Shown here in pieces: positions 45,437 through 54,699 of a stretch of 64,000 nt of DNA (position 1 is its first letter; every line of letters starts with the position of its first letter). The DNA is from Clostridiales bacterium (GTDB taxonomy: Bacteria > Bacillota > Clostridia > Oscillospirales > Oscillospiraceae), in NCBI GenBank assembly GCA_029268065.1, contig JAJUHC010000005.1:1-64000 (forward strand), given 5' to 3'. The position numbers were made by a program, and so were the translations under genes. The notes under the pieces are model-generated. The model ran no database searches. It was not told where the DNA came from and saw only the letters and a list, made by a program, of their open reading frames with translations.

Positions 45437-46399
45437 TTATTTATTGATCAGATGGCAGGCAGCAAAATGATCCTTTTCAATTTCCCGCAGCTCGGGCGAG
45501 ATGTTTGAGCAAATTTCGGCCGCGTATTTACACCTTGTCCTGAATTTGCATCCCGAAGGCGAATTCACCGGGCTTGGAACCTCGCCCTCGAGCTTAATTC
45601 GCGAGGCGCCGCTCGACCTGTCCGAATCGACGCTCAGTATCGAGGAAAAAAGCGCCTGTGTGTAAGGGTGGAAGGGATTTCTGAAAATCTCTTCGGCAGG
45701 CGCGGACTCTACGATTCCGCCGAGATACATAACGCCTATTCTGTCGGAAATATGCCTTACGACAGAGAGGTCATGCGATATAAACAGGTATGAAAGGCCC
45801 ATCTCCTGCTGGAGCTTAATAAGAAGATTGATAATCTGAGCCTGTATTGATACGTCAAGGGAAGCTATGGGCTCGTCGCAGACGATGAAATCCGGCTCAA
45901 GCGCCAGCGCTCTCGCTATTCCGACGCGCTGCCTCTGCCCGCCGGAAAGCTCATGCGGAAACCGCGAAGCGAAGTCTGCGCGGAGGCCTGTCTTTCTGAG
46001 TATTTCCTCCGCCTTATTCTGTCTTTCAGAAGCAGAGAGATCAAAATGGACTTTCATTCCTTCCTGAATTATGCTGCCGATAGTCATGCGCGGATCGAGG
46101 CATGAATACGGATCCTGAAATATCATCTGCGCTTTCTTTCCAAACAGCTTTTTTTCCCGCTTTGAGAAGGTGGAAATATCGGTTCCGTTATAATAGACCT
46201 CGCCCGAAGTAGGAGTATACACTCCAAGCAGAGTCCTGCCGCAGGTTGTTTTTCCGCAGCCCGATTCTCCGACAAGGCTGAAGGTCTCGCCCTGCCTTAT
46301 GTCGAAAGAGACGTTGTCGACAGCCCTCAAAACACCTCTTCCGGCGGGGAAATACTTGCACAAATTCTTCACTGACAGCAGGGGCATATTATCTGGCAC
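45437..46399 (-). CDS. Peptide ABC importer ATPase (OppF/DppF type)
   Basis: A 320-residue ATPase with Walker A GESGCGKT, signature LSGGQRQRVGIARALA and Walker B FIVCDEPIASLD, plus the cysteine-containing C-terminal extension (CKFRTRCKYAAEIC). GTG 46399 is spaced correctly after GGAGGGG; TTG 46414 and ATG 46387 are alternatives. It overlaps the end of the partner ATPase gene. Confidence 0.92.
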   Translation of the reverse strand: MPDNMPLLSVKNLCKYFPAGRGVLRAVDNVSFDIRQGETFSLVGESGCGKTTCGRTLLGVYTPTSGEVYYNGTDISTFSKREKKLFGKKAQMIFQDPYSCLDPRMTIGSIIQEGMKVHFDLSASERQNKAEEILRKTGLRADFASRFPHELSGGQRQRVGIARALALEPDFIVCDEPIASLDVSIQAQIINLLIKLQQEMGLSYLFISHDLSVVRHISDRIGVMYLGGIVESAPAEEIFRNPFHPYTQALFSSILSVDSDRSSGASRIKLEGEVPSPVNSPSGCKFRTRCKYAAEICSNISPELREIEKDHFAACHLINK

Positions 46400-47417
46400 G
46401 GGCTTCCCCTCCAATCTTAAGCGGGTTGTCCACGCGCGGCGCCTTTTCGTGCGTCAGCCAGCAGGCGATTCCGTGAGTCTCTGTCATATACTTCTCTTCC
46501 GGCCTTCTCTTCTTGCAAATGGGCATGCAGTATTCACATCGTGGCGAAAAGGGGCAGTGTTCCAGAGGCAGCAGCAAATCCGGGGGCGTGCCGCGTATGG
46601 AGTACAGCTCCCCCTTATGCCCCTGGTGCCGTCCGGGTATGGATTTCAGAAGCGCCCAGGTATACGGGTGTTTAGGGTCAGAAAAGATTTCTTCCTTTTT
46701 TCCGCGCTCCACGATGCTTCCCGCATACATGACCTGTATGCGGTCGGCGAAATTGGCGACCACGCCGAAGTCATGCGTAACCAGTATTACCGACATCCCG
46801 AATTGCTTTTGCAAATCAGACAAAAGCTCCAGTATCTGCGCCTGGACGGTGACATCCAGCGCCGTGGTGGGTTCGTCGGCTATAAGGATCTTGGGGTTGC
46901 AGGCGATAGCCATTGCTATCATTACCCTCTGCCGCAACCCGCCGGAAAGCTGATGGGGGTACTGGTTCATACGTTCGGCGGCGTCGGGCACGTTTACCAG
47001 TTCAAGTAATTTTTTCGCTTGACTCAAGGATTCGCCCTTGCCGGTCTTTTTGTGAATCAGGATATTCTCCGCGATTTGCTTCCCGATAACCATCGTCGGA
47101 TTGAGAGAGGTCATCGAATCCTGGAAAATCATGCTTATGCCGTTTCCGCGGATCTCGCCTATTTCCTTCCTGCTCATCCGGACAATGTTTTTGCCCTCAA
47201 AGAGGATTTCGGAGCCTTCGCTGACTATGCCTCCGCTCCTGTCATGGAGGCGCAATATAGCCTTTGAGGTCACCGTTTTGCCGCAGCCGGACTCCCCGAC
47301 GATAGCAAGGTTCTCGCCCTCGTGAAGCTCAAAGCTGACGTCCCTTACAGCCTTAACCTCACCGTGCATCGTCCTGAAGGACACGCTTAGGTTTTTGACA
47401 TCCAATAGTACGGCCAT
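46389..47417 (-). CDS. Peptide ABC importer ATPase (OppD/DppD type)
   Basis: A 342-residue ATPase with Walker A GESGCGKT, signature LSGGLRQRVMIAMAIA and Walker B ILIADEPTTALD, and a cysteine-rich C-terminal region (CPFSPRCEYCMPICKKR). ATG 47417 follows GGAGGTAG, five bases after the permease stop. It pairs with the OppF-type ATPase to drive two permeases. Confidence 0.93.
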   Translation of the reverse strand: MAVLLDVKNLSVSFRTMHGEVKAVRDVSFELHEGENLAIVGESGCGKTVTSKAILRLHDRSGGIVSEGSEILFEGKNIVRMSRKEIGEIRGNGISMIFQDSMTSLNPTMVIGKQIAENILIHKKTGKGESLSQAKKLLELVNVPDAAERMNQYPHQLSGGLRQRVMIAMAIACNPKILIADEPTTALDVTVQAQILELLSDLQKQFGMSVILVTHDFGVVANFADRIQVMYAGSIVERGKKEEIFSDPKHPYTWALLKSIPGRHQGHKGELYSIRGTPPDLLLPLEHCPFSPRCEYCMPICKKRRPEEKYMTETHGIACWLTHEKAPRVDNPLKIGGEARAR

Positions 47418-47422
47418 ATTTC

Positions 47423-48346
47423 CTACCTCCAGAGCTTCGGGTCGAGCGCGTCGCGCAGGCCGTCGCCCAAAAGAGTAAAGCAAAGCATCGTCAGCGCTAT
47501 CATCAATGTCGGGAAAAAAATCTGGTACGGATAGAACAGAACAGTGCTTGAGGCCGCCGCCGCGAGGGCGCCCCAGCTCGTATTGGGCGATTGCACCCCG
47601 AGTCCCACATAGCTCAAAAATGCTTCACCGAATATAAAGCCCGGTATCCTGAACGTAAAGTTGACAATAATCACACTGAGGCTGTTCGGAATTAGATGCT
47701 TTAAGACTATCGTAAGGGGCGGCACCCTCATAATCCTTGCAGCCATGACATATTCCTCGCGGCTGATCTGAAGCATCTGCGAGCGCACAAGCTGGGCGGT
47801 CGAGCACCAACCCGTTATCGTCATTGCAAGGAGCAGCGTGGGTATGCTCCTGCTGTTTAAGACAATAGAAATCATAATGACGACCAACATGTGCGGGACA
47901 CTTTTAAGTATCTCCACAATTCTCATCATGACGGTGTCGACCCTGCCGCCGAAATACGCAGCAATGCCGCCGTAAAGGCTTCCAAGCACGACTACGATTA
48001 CCGCGCCGAGAAAGCCGATAAGCAGGGACACGCGCCCGCCAACGCAAACTCTGGTGAAAATGTCGCGCCCGAGCTGATCCGTACCGAACCAGTGCGCCGC
48101 GCTGGGCCATTTGTTGCGAGTCGTCAGCGCCGCTATGTCCATCTTATAGCCGCTAATCATGGGGCCGATTATCGTCATGGCGATGATTAAACCAAGCAGA
48201 ATGGAGGAGACGAGCGCCACTTTATTCTTTTTGAATCTTAACCAGCCGTTTTGCCAATAGTTTATGGGGGCGCGCCCTATTGCCTCGCCGCTTTCCTCTT
48301 CGCAGCCGATGATTCGGAAATCATCTGAATAAAACTCATTTTCCAT
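47423..48346 (-). CDS. Peptide ABC importer permease (OppC/DppC type)
   Basis: A 307-residue inner-membrane permease with the motif HWFGTDQLGRDIFTRVCVGG (near 85-104), coupling-loop segment MRVPPLTIVLKHLIPNSLSV, and AFLSYVGLGVQSPNTSWG. The start ATG overlaps the stop of the upstream permease gene (TAATG), so they are co-translated. Confidence 0.93.
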   Translation of the reverse strand: MENEFYSDDFRIIGCEEESGEAIGRAPINYWQNGWLRFKKNKVALVSSILLGLIIAMTIIGPMISGYKMDIAALTTRNKWPSAAHWFGTDQLGRDIFTRVCVGGRVSLLIGFLGAVIVVVLGSLYGGIAAYFGGRVDTVMMRIVEILKSVPHMLVVIMISIVLNSRSIPTLLLAMTITGWCSTAQLVRSQMLQISREEYVMAARIMRVPPLTIVLKHLIPNSLSVIIVNFTFRIPGFIFGEAFLSYVGLGVQSPNTSWGALAAAASSTVLFYPYQIFFPTLMIALTMLCFTLLGDGLRDALDPKLWR

Positions 48347-49290
48347 TACGCTTTGCCCCTCCCCTTATTGTCCGCAAGCCTTATGCGGGGATCGACAGCC
48401 GAAATGAGGATATCCGCGAGAAGGACAGTGAGTATGTAGAAGCTTGTAATAACAACATTGATGCCCAATACCATAGAATAGTCGCGGTCATTGATGGCGC
48501 TTATCAAATATCTGCCGAGACCCGGAATGGAAAAAACCGTTTCTATGATAAACGAGCCCGCGACGATGCCGGAGATGCTCGTTACAAGCATTGTTAAGCA
48601 GGGTATAAATGCGTTTCTGAGTATATGGCGGGTAATAATTCTGAAGTTGCTCGCTCCTTTTGCCTCCGCCGTGAGAATATAGTCCTGACCTATAACATCA
48701 AGGACACTTGAGCGCATGTAGCGGGCGTAGGTCGCAAGCGGGTCAACCAGCATACAGATAACGGGCAGCACAAGATACTCCGCCCCTCCCCATCCCGTTG
48801 TAGGGAAAATCGGCCAGAAAACGGATAAAAAATACTGAACCAGCGTGGCTATTACGAAAACAGGCAGGGTCGTTCCTATGAGGGACAAAATCATAATTGT
48901 CCTGTCCTGCCATCTGTTGAGGTTCATCGCCGCGAAAATCCCGAGCACCACTCCGGCTATAAAGCCGATGGCAAGAGAAATTCCGCCGATTTGCGCGGAT
49001 ATCGGCGCGCAGGATTTTATTATCTCAGCTACGCTCCTTCCGGGATAGCGGAGAGAGTCGCCCAAATTTCCGCTGAAAAGCTGACCCATGAATTTGAAAT
49101 ACTGTATGTACAGCGGCTGGTCGAAACCGTATTTGGCCATATATACAACTCTGACATCCTCCGGGACTTCAGACGCCATGGCGAGTATCGGATCGCCCGG
49201 AATCAAATGCACGAGAAAAAATGTGATTGTTATGACCACAAAGCATACAATTAACATATAGCCGATTCTTTTCAGACTGTATTTAAGCAT
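48346..49290 (-). CDS. Peptide ABC importer permease (OppB/DppB type)
   Basis: A 314-residue inner-membrane permease with family segments ITFFLVHLIPGDPI and TAEAKGASNFRIITRHILRN. ATG 49290 has AAGGAGA upstream; the in-frame ATG at 49341 is closer to the binding-protein gene but lacks a site. A 72-base gap separates it from that gene. Confidence 0.92.
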   Translation of the reverse strand: MLKYSLKRIGYMLIVCFVVITITFFLVHLIPGDPILAMASEVPEDVRVVYMAKYGFDQPLYIQYFKFMGQLFSGNLGDSLRYPGRSVAEIIKSCAPISAQIGGISLAIGFIAGVVLGIFAAMNLNRWQDRTIMILSLIGTTLPVFVIATLVQYFLSVFWPIFPTTGWGGAEYLVLPVICMLVDPLATYARYMRSSVLDVIGQDYILTAEAKGASNFRIITRHILRNAFIPCLTMLVTSISGIVAGSFIIETVFSIPGLGRYLISAINDRDYSMVLGINVVITSFYILTVLLADILISAVDPRIRLADNKGRGKA

Positions 49291-49362
49291 ACTGAAATAA
49301 TCTCCTTGCCGCGAAGTAAAGGGGGACCGACACAGAAGCACCGGTCACCCCAGTAAAACAAA

Positions 49363-51030
49363 CTATCTGCCGGCTGTATAAACCGTCTTCATGCCTGTCG
49401 TATCAAAGGAATTGGTGGGCAGTCCCTGCACGTATTTATAGGAGAACAGCATCGTGCCTGCATAGACCACGGGCGCTATAACGGCTTCAGTTGCAACAAG
49501 CTGCTTTTCGGCCTGCGCGTACAGATTAAGTCTCTCTTTTGCGTCGAGGGCTTTGGTTGCCTTTTGCACCGTGGCGTCATATTCCGAGTTTTTCCACTGC
49601 GCCTGTCCGCCGCCGACCCAGCGGGTCATAAGGAACTGCGGCTCAATGTTTGCGCCCCAGGAGGTAAATCCAAACTGATACTTGCCCGTTTTTAAATAAG
49701 ATGAGTGCGTGGCGTTGTCGTTGAAAACAAGGCTTACCTTCACGCCGAGCTTGGACTGCCACATCTGCTGATAAAATTCTCCCTGGGTTTTTGTAACCGC
49801 ATTGGTACCGCCCATGTAGAAGCTGACTGTATGGGCGGAGGGATCGCTGTTCACTCCAAGCTCCTTTAGGCCCTCGATAAGCAGCGCCCTGGGATCGCTG
49901 TTTGCCTTTTTCAGTTCAAGCAGCGGTTCGGGTACGGCCTTGCGGAAGTTCTGGCTCCCAACGGAGGACGAGGCGGGGTTGAGCGCATAGGCCGGCAACG
50001 CCAAACCGTTGTTCAACGACTCCGCAACGCTCTCGCGGTCGATGGCCAGAGAAAACGCCTGCCTTACCTTCGCATTCTTAAAGAGAGCGTCCTGAGTATT
50101 GAAAACGACCATCTGCGTGCGGGCAAGATCGATAAAGGTGCCGTTCAAATTCGTGTTTGCCTTAAATTTCTTGACGTATTCGGAGTTTGTAAGGGTGACA
50201 AAGTCAACGGACTTGTTTTCGAGGGAAGCGTACTGCGCAGTTGTGTCGGTTATGATTTTATAGGTGAATTTCTGCAGCTTAACGTTTGAAGCGTCCCAAT
50301 ACTTATCGTTTTTTACAAAGTCAAGCTGTGTGTTATGCACCCAGCTTGTCAGCACAAACGGGCCGCAGCACACCAACTTATCGGCGTCGGAGCCGAGCTT
50401 CGTGCCGAACTTTTCAACATAGTCCTGCCTCAGCGGGAAAAAGTCCACCGTCGTGAGAAGCGCGGGGTTCGGATAATCAAGAGTGATCTTCAAGGTCGAT
50501 TCGTCCACGGCCTCGACCCCGAGAGGACCGGCCCCCTCCTTCTTAGTGAATATCGCCTGGAAGTTCTTAATGCAGAAGTAATCTGAAGCAAAGCTGAAGG
50601 TATTGGCGGGGTCGGCCTGCTGCTTGATTGCGTAGGCATAGTCCTGCGCAGTGACCTTTTTGCCGTCGCTCCAGCTGTTGTCGCGCAGCTTGAAGGTATA
50701 GGTAAGGCCGTCGGTCGAAATATCCCAGCTTTTTGCGCCCGCTGAAACCAGCTCTCCGTTTTGGATCCTCGTCAGAGGCTCAAGGATATTCCAAAGCACT
50801 GTTCTGTCAAGTATTCCCGTGAAGTGCACAACGTCGAGTATTGAAGGTTCGGAACTGTTTGTTCCGTTGAGCAATACGGCGTTTATATATTGCTGACTGT
50901 CCGCAGCCTTCGCTCCGGAGGAAGAGGGGGAGGACGCGGGTGCCGGACTGTTTGCCGGAGTCCCTCCGCAGCCTGCAAGAAGAGATACGAGAAGCGCCAA
51001 AGCCGTTGCTGTTGTTAAAAATTTCCTCAT
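49363..51030 (-). CDS. Peptide-binding lipoprotein (OppA/DppA type)
   Basis: A 555-residue SBP_bac_5-family lipoprotein with a lipobox LAGC near residue 21 and a Pro/Ser/Ala-rich spacer. The family segments SWDISTDGLTYTFKLRDNSW and FKNAKVRQAFSLAIDRESVA follow. It is the first gene of the leftward glycine-riboswitch transcript, and by family it binds short peptides or similar compounds. Because glycine riboswitches usually switch genes on, it would be made when glycine is plentiful. Confidence 0.93.
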   Translation of the reverse strand: MRKFLTTATALALLVSLLAGCGGTPANSPAPASSPSSSGAKAADSQQYINAVLLNGTNSSEPSILDVVHFTGILDRTVLWNILEPLTRIQNGELVSAGAKSWDISTDGLTYTFKLRDNSWSDGKKVTAQDYAYAIKQQADPANTFSFASDYFCIKNFQAIFTKKEGAGPLGVEAVDESTLKITLDYPNPALLTTVDFFPLRQDYVEKFGTKLGSDADKLVCCGPFVLTSWVHNTQLDFVKNDKYWDASNVKLQKFTYKIITDTTAQYASLENKSVDFVTLTNSEYVKKFKANTNLNGTFIDLARTQMVVFNTQDALFKNAKVRQAFSLAIDRESVAESLNNGLALPAYALNPASSSVGSQNFRKAVPEPLLELKKANSDPRALLIEGLKELGVNSDPSAHTVSFYMGGTNAVTKTQGEFYQQMWQSKLGVKVSLVFNDNATHSSYLKTGKYQFGFTSWGANIEPQFLMTRWVGGGQAQWKNSEYDATVQKATKALDAKERLNLYAQAEKQLVATEAVIAPVVYAGTMLFSYKYVQGLPTNSFDTTGMKTVYTAGR

Positions 51031-51128
51031 TTACATCACCTTTCAGTTCGTTTATATTAAATTTACAACTAGTATTTTCTTCGTATTGCGTCCCGGGTCT
51101 ATGTTAAGTAAGTAAACTATCTTTTGAA

Positions 51129-51165
51129 TAAAAAAAACGCGCATTAACCGTCTTTGTTAACGCGC
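51129..51165 (-). terminator. Terminator of the leftward glycine riboswitch
   Basis: On the leftward strand GCGCGTTAAC and GGTTAATGCGC form the stem, followed by eight T. It lies right after the second aptamer, the expected expression platform for an ON-type switch. Confidence 0.88.
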
Positions 51166-51167
51166 CT

Positions 51168-51325
51168 TTGCTCTTAAAACCCGAAAGAATCCCCAAAACG
51201 GGTCGCTTTTTCGGTACATCATGGTTCCCCAAAGCTTCGTCCTAATCTGGTCCTTCTGCCTGAGAGTTTTTGCTTTCACCTTCGGCGCTACTGAACGCAG
51301 TAGTCTCTCCCAGATTATTCATCCG
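51168..51325 (-). promoter_or_regulatory. Tandem glycine riboswitch controlling the peptide importer operon
   Basis: On the leftward strand the first aptamer reads GGGAGAG, then GCGCCGAAGGTGAAAGC, then CTCTCAGGCAGAAGGACC (51266-51249 on the plus strand). The second aptamer follows as GGGGAACCATGATGTACCGA and GGGGATTCTTTCGGG. The pair is followed by a strong terminator. Tandem glycine aptamers are known to turn on expression with glycine, usually of gcv genes or transporters; here a peptide importer. Confidence 0.9.
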
Positions 51326-51350
51326 AATATTCAGTTTTCGGTACGGGTCC

Positions 51351-51379
51351 ATGATAACATCAGCTCCTTTTGCTGTCAA
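51351..51379 (-). promoter_or_regulatory. Promoter of the leftward glycine-riboswitch transcript
   Basis: On the leftward strand TTGACA (51379-51374), a 17-base spacer and TATCAT (51356-51351), just before the aptamer. Confidence 0.75.
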
Positions 51380-51574
51380 TCTCTTTTTAAAGTTTTTACA
51401 CGAATTTTAAAATATTAAGCTATATTTTCTTAATATTTTCATAAAATCATTTTTTTATGTCAAATATGCGGTTTTATTCCATGATTAAACACATAATGGC
51501 TGATAGAACGATAAAAATATCGTTATAGCTCAGTTTCCTCACTGAGTCAATTCCATATTTGTGCAATATTACGG

Positions 51575-51604
51575 TTGACATTTTCATTCAATTGGATTTA
51601 TCAT
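51575..51604 (+). promoter_or_regulatory. Promoter of the rightward glycine-riboswitch transcript
   Basis: TTGACA (51575-51580), an 18-base spacer and TATCAT (51599-51604), about 45 bases before the first aptamer. Both transcripts use the same -35 and -10 hexamers. Confidence 0.75.
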
Positions 51605-51645
51605 AGTTGCGAGAGGTTCAAAAATATTAATACTGTTTCGGATGA

Positions 51646-51798
51646 TGGATTCGGGAGAGGACGCGAAATGCGTCGCCGAAGGTGAACAGCCAAAAGCTCT
51701 CAGGCAAAAGGACCGAATTCTGACGATACTCTGGAAAGCACTGGTGCACCGAAGAAGCAACCCGTTTTGGGGAATCTTTCAGGTCAAGATACAGAGGC
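51646..51798 (+). promoter_or_regulatory. Tandem glycine riboswitch controlling gcvTHP
   Basis: First aptamer: CGGGAGAGGA, then GCGTCGCCGAAGGTGAACAG, then CTCTCAGGCAAAAGGACC (51697-51714). Second aptamer: CTCTGGAAAGCACTGGTGCA.., CGAAGAAGCAACCCG, then GGGGAATCTTTCAGGTCAAG. A terminator follows at 51791-51840. This is the standard tandem glycine riboswitch of glycine cleavage operons. Confidence 0.93.
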
Positions 51799-51840
51799 AT
51801 GTGGGTTACAGTAATTGTAGCCTGCATGCCTCTGTTTTTA
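51791..51840 (+). terminator. Terminator of the rightward glycine riboswitch
   Basis: ACAGAGGCATG and CATGCCTCTG form the stem, followed by TTTTTA. It overlaps the end of the second aptamer, so glycine binding can disrupt it and let transcription reach gcvT. Confidence 0.88.
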
Positions 51841-51866
51841 TTTTTTAAACATCGGAGGATATTAAT

Positions 51867-52952
51867 TTGGAACAGAAGACACCGCTCTACGACGCGCACC
51901 TGAGTCTCGGCGCGAAAATGGTACCTTTTGCCGGTTATCTGATGCCGATCCAGTATGGCACAGGGGTAATCCAGGAACACATGGCCGTTCGTACATCCTG
52001 CGGGCTTTTCGATGTGTCGCATATGGGCGAGGTATTGCTTAGGGGCAAGGACGCCCTGAACAACGTACAGACGCTCGTAACCAACGACTGCTCAAGCATG
52101 GTTGACGGACAAATAAGGTACAGCCCGATGTGCAACGAAAGTGGAGGAATCGTTGACGACCTTATTGTTTACAGGCAGAGCGCCGATAGTTATTTGCTGG
52201 TCATTAATGCAGCCAACCGGCACAAGGACATAAGCTGGATGAAGCAACACCTTTTCGGCGACTGCAAGCTTGAGGATATTTCAGACGAAACGGCTCTCAT
52301 AGCCCTTCAAGGTCCGCGCGCATTTGAAGTATTTAAAAGGCTTTCGTCCGCGGATAATGTTCCGGAGCGATATTATCACTTTTTAAGTGATGTTGATGTC
52401 GGCGGCGTTAACTGCACCGTTTCAAGAACCGGCTATACCGGGGAGCTTGGTCTTGAATTCTTTTGCAGGGCTTCCGAAGCGCCGGTTTTGTGGGACGCGC
52501 TTCTTAAAGAGGGCGCCGGAGAGGGCATCATTCCGTGCGGGCTGGGCGCCCGCGATACGCTGAGGCTTGAAGCGGCGATGCCGCTGTACGGCCACGAATT
52601 GACGGATGATATTACGCCGCTCGAAGCCGGACTGGATGCTTTTGTAAAGCTGAACAAGCCCGATTTCATCGGGAAGCGGGCGATTCACGAAAAAGGAGCC
52701 CCGCAAAGAAGGCGAATCGGACTGAAAATTACAGGGCGCGGCATAGCCCGGGAAAACTTCCGTATCTTTTCAGGCAAAGAGGAGATAGGCTATATAACCT
52801 CGGGCACATTCTGCCCCTGCATAAATTACCCTGCCGCCATGGCTTTGGTTGACATAAATTTTATCACGCCCGGCGGCACGGCGGAAGTTGACATACGCGG
52901 CAAAAAGGTAGGGGCGGAAATTGTCGCTCTGCCTTTCTATAAAAGAGCTTAA
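51867..52952 (+). CDS. gcvT: Glycine cleavage system T protein (aminomethyltransferase)
   Basis: A 361-residue enzyme that moves the methylene carbon of glycine from the lipoyl arm of H protein to tetrahydrofolate, releasing ammonia. Folate-binding segments include RTSCGLFDVSHMGEV near residues 44-58 and TGYTGELGLEFF. The start is TTG 51867 after CGGAGGA, a strong site. First gene of the operon under the glycine riboswitch. Confidence 0.95.
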   Translation: MEQKTPLYDAHLSLGAKMVPFAGYLMPIQYGTGVIQEHMAVRTSCGLFDVSHMGEVLLRGKDALNNVQTLVTNDCSSMVDGQIRYSPMCNESGGIVDDLIVYRQSADSYLLVINAANRHKDISWMKQHLFGDCKLEDISDETALIALQGPRAFEVFKRLSSADNVPERYYHFLSDVDVGGVNCTVSRTGYTGELGLEFFCRASEAPVLWDALLKEGAGEGIIPCGLGARDTLRLEAAMPLYGHELTDDITPLEAGLDAFVKLNKPDFIGKRAIHEKGAPQRRRIGLKITGRGIARENFRIFSGKEEIGYITSGTFCPCINYPAAMALVDINFITPGGTAEVDIRGKKVGAEIVALPFYKRA

Positions 52953-52972
52953 TTAAAAAATGGAGGTAAATT

Positions 52973-53359
52973 ATGAACTTTCCTAAGGAACTCAAATATT
53001 CAAGGTCGCACGAATGGGTCAGATTCAGTGATGACGCAGCTGTAACGGTTGGGCTTACCGAATACGCGCAGCAGGAGCTGGGCGAACTTGTATTTGTTAA
53101 TCTCCCTGACGTTGGCGCGGCGGTTTCGGTCGGCGAATGCTTTTCCGACGTCGAGTCCGTAAAGGCTGTATCGGACGTTTACAGTCCTGTCAGCGGGACG
53201 GTATCGGAGATAAACGAGACGCTTTTGGATTCTCCCGAAAGCATCAACAAGGACCCGTATGGAGCGTGGTTTATTAAGGTCCAGGGTGTGTACGAAACAG
53301 AAGAGCTTATGGACGCCGAGGAATACCGCAGCTTTGTGGAAGAAGAGGAAAATAGGTAA
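52973..53359 (+). CDS. gcvH: Glycine cleavage system H protein
   Basis: A 128-residue lipoyl carrier. The lipoylation lysine is probably Lys64 in FSDVESVKAVSDVYSPVSG. It shuttles the aminomethyl group between P, T and L proteins. TGGAGG precedes the ATG. Its stop overlaps the gcvPA start. Confidence 0.95.
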   Translation: MNFPKELKYSRSHEWVRFSDDAAVTVGLTEYAQQELGELVFVNLPDVGAAVSVGECFSDVESVKAVSDVYSPVSGTVSEINETLLDSPESINKDPYGAWFIKVQGVYETEELMDAEEYRSFVEEEENR

Positions 53360-54699
53360 TGGGCGGCTACATTCCTTCAACCGCGGAGCAGCGCGAGCAG
53401 ATGTTATCCGAAATCGGTGTTTCATCGGTTTCGGAGCTCTATTCAGATATTCCTGAAATCGTAAAACTGAAAAGGCCTCTGAGAATCCCGAAAGGAATAA
53501 GCGAGCAGGAAACATACAGGGAGCTTCGAAGCATCGCGGCGAAAAACAAGGTCTTTCCGACAGTTTTGAGAGGGGCGGGCGCGTATAAGCACTATATTCC
53601 CTCCATAGTAAAATACATAGCGGCGAAGGAGGAATTCGTCACCGCCTATACTCCTTATCAAGCCGAAATCAGCCAAGGAATCCTGCAATCCATTTTCGAG
53701 TATCAGACTATGATCTGCGATCTTACAGGACTCGATGTTTCAAACGCCTCCGTATACGATGGCGCGAGCGCAGCGGCGGAAGCTGTGGCCATGTGCTCCG
53801 CCCCGAAGCGAATGAGGGCGCTTGTATCGTCCTGTGCAAATCCCGAAGTCATAGAAACAATACGCACCTATGGTTTCGGCTCGGGCGTTGAGATTGTAGC
53901 GATACCGGAAAAAAACGGGGCAACCGACATGGATGAGCTGAAAAGGCTTGCTGATGAAACCGTTTGCTGCGTTTACATCCAGCAGCCGAACTTTTACGGC
54001 ATCCTTGAAAGTGCCGCGGAAGCCGGCGAAATCGCACATGGCTCGGGCGCGAAATTTATCATCGGATGCAACCCCGTTTCCTTGTCGATTATACAGTCGC
54101 CCGCGGAATGCGGGGCCGATATCGCAGTCGGCGAGGGACAGCCGCTGGGCATGCCGCTTTCATTCGGAGGGCCGTATTTGGGCTTTATGGCGGCAAAAGA
54201 CGCCCTGCTCAGAAAGCTTCCCGGAAGGATAGTTGGACAGACCAGGGATGTTGACGGGAAGCGCGCATTCGTACTAACCATGCAGGCAAGGGAGCAGCAC
54301 ATCCGGCGCGAAAAAGCATCGAGCAACATCTGCTCAAATCAAGCCTTGTGTGCCCTGACGGCCTCAGTCTATCTTGCCGCAATGGGCCCCGAAGGGCTAA
54401 GGGAGGCTGCGCGGCAATGCGTCAGCAAGGCGCATTATTTCTCGGCGAAGCTTTGCGAGATCCCCGGGGTAAGGCTTCGCTATAATGGTGAATTCTTTCA
54501 TGAATTTATGACCGATTTGCCGGTTTCCTCTGAAATTGTGCTGTCCAGGCTCGAACAAAACGGCATTTTGGGCGGCCTTCCGGTGAAAGGCGCCATTCTT
54601 TGGTGCGTCACGGAGGCGGTCAGCAGGAAGGAGCTTGACATGGCAATCGAAATCGTGCGTGAAGCCTGCGCTTCTCTGGAAGCCCGAAAGGAGTCATAA
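53359..54699 (+). CDS. gcvPA: Glycine dehydrogenase (decarboxylating) subunit 1, P protein
   Basis: A 446-residue N-terminal half of the P protein. It overlaps gcvH by one base and gcvPB by one base. It begins YIPSTAEQREQMLSEIGVSS, a typical start, and has the YTPYQAEISQGILQSIFEYQ segment. It lacks the PLP lysine, which is on the partner subunit. The two-gene P protein is usual in Firmicutes and many archaea. Confidence 0.95.
   Translation: MGGYIPSTAEQREQMLSEIGVSSVSELYSDIPEIVKLKRPLRIPKGISEQETYRELRSIAAKNKVFPTVLRGAGAYKHYIPSIVKYIAAKEEFVTAYTPYQAEISQGILQSIFEYQTMICDLTGLDVSNASVYDGASAAAEAVAMCSAPKRMRALVSSCANPEVIETIRTYGFGSGVEIVAIPEKNGATDMDELKRLADETVCCVYIQQPNFYGILESAAEAGEIAHGSGAKFIIGCNPVSLSIIQSPAECGADIAVGEGQPLGMPLSFGGPYLGFMAAKDALLRKLPGRIVGQTRDVDGKRAFVLTMQAREQHIRREKASSNICSNQALCALTASVYLAAMGPEGLREAARQCVSKAHYFSAKLCEIPGVRLRYNGEFFHEFMTDLPVSSEIVLSRLEQNGILGGLPVKGAILWCVTEAVSRKELDMAIEIVREACASLEARKES

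Noticed and set aside
49363-51030. The peptide-binding gene as a nickel-specific NikA
   Set aside because: NikA-type proteins share this fold, but no nickel regulator or riboswitch is nearby and the glycine riboswitch points to peptides.
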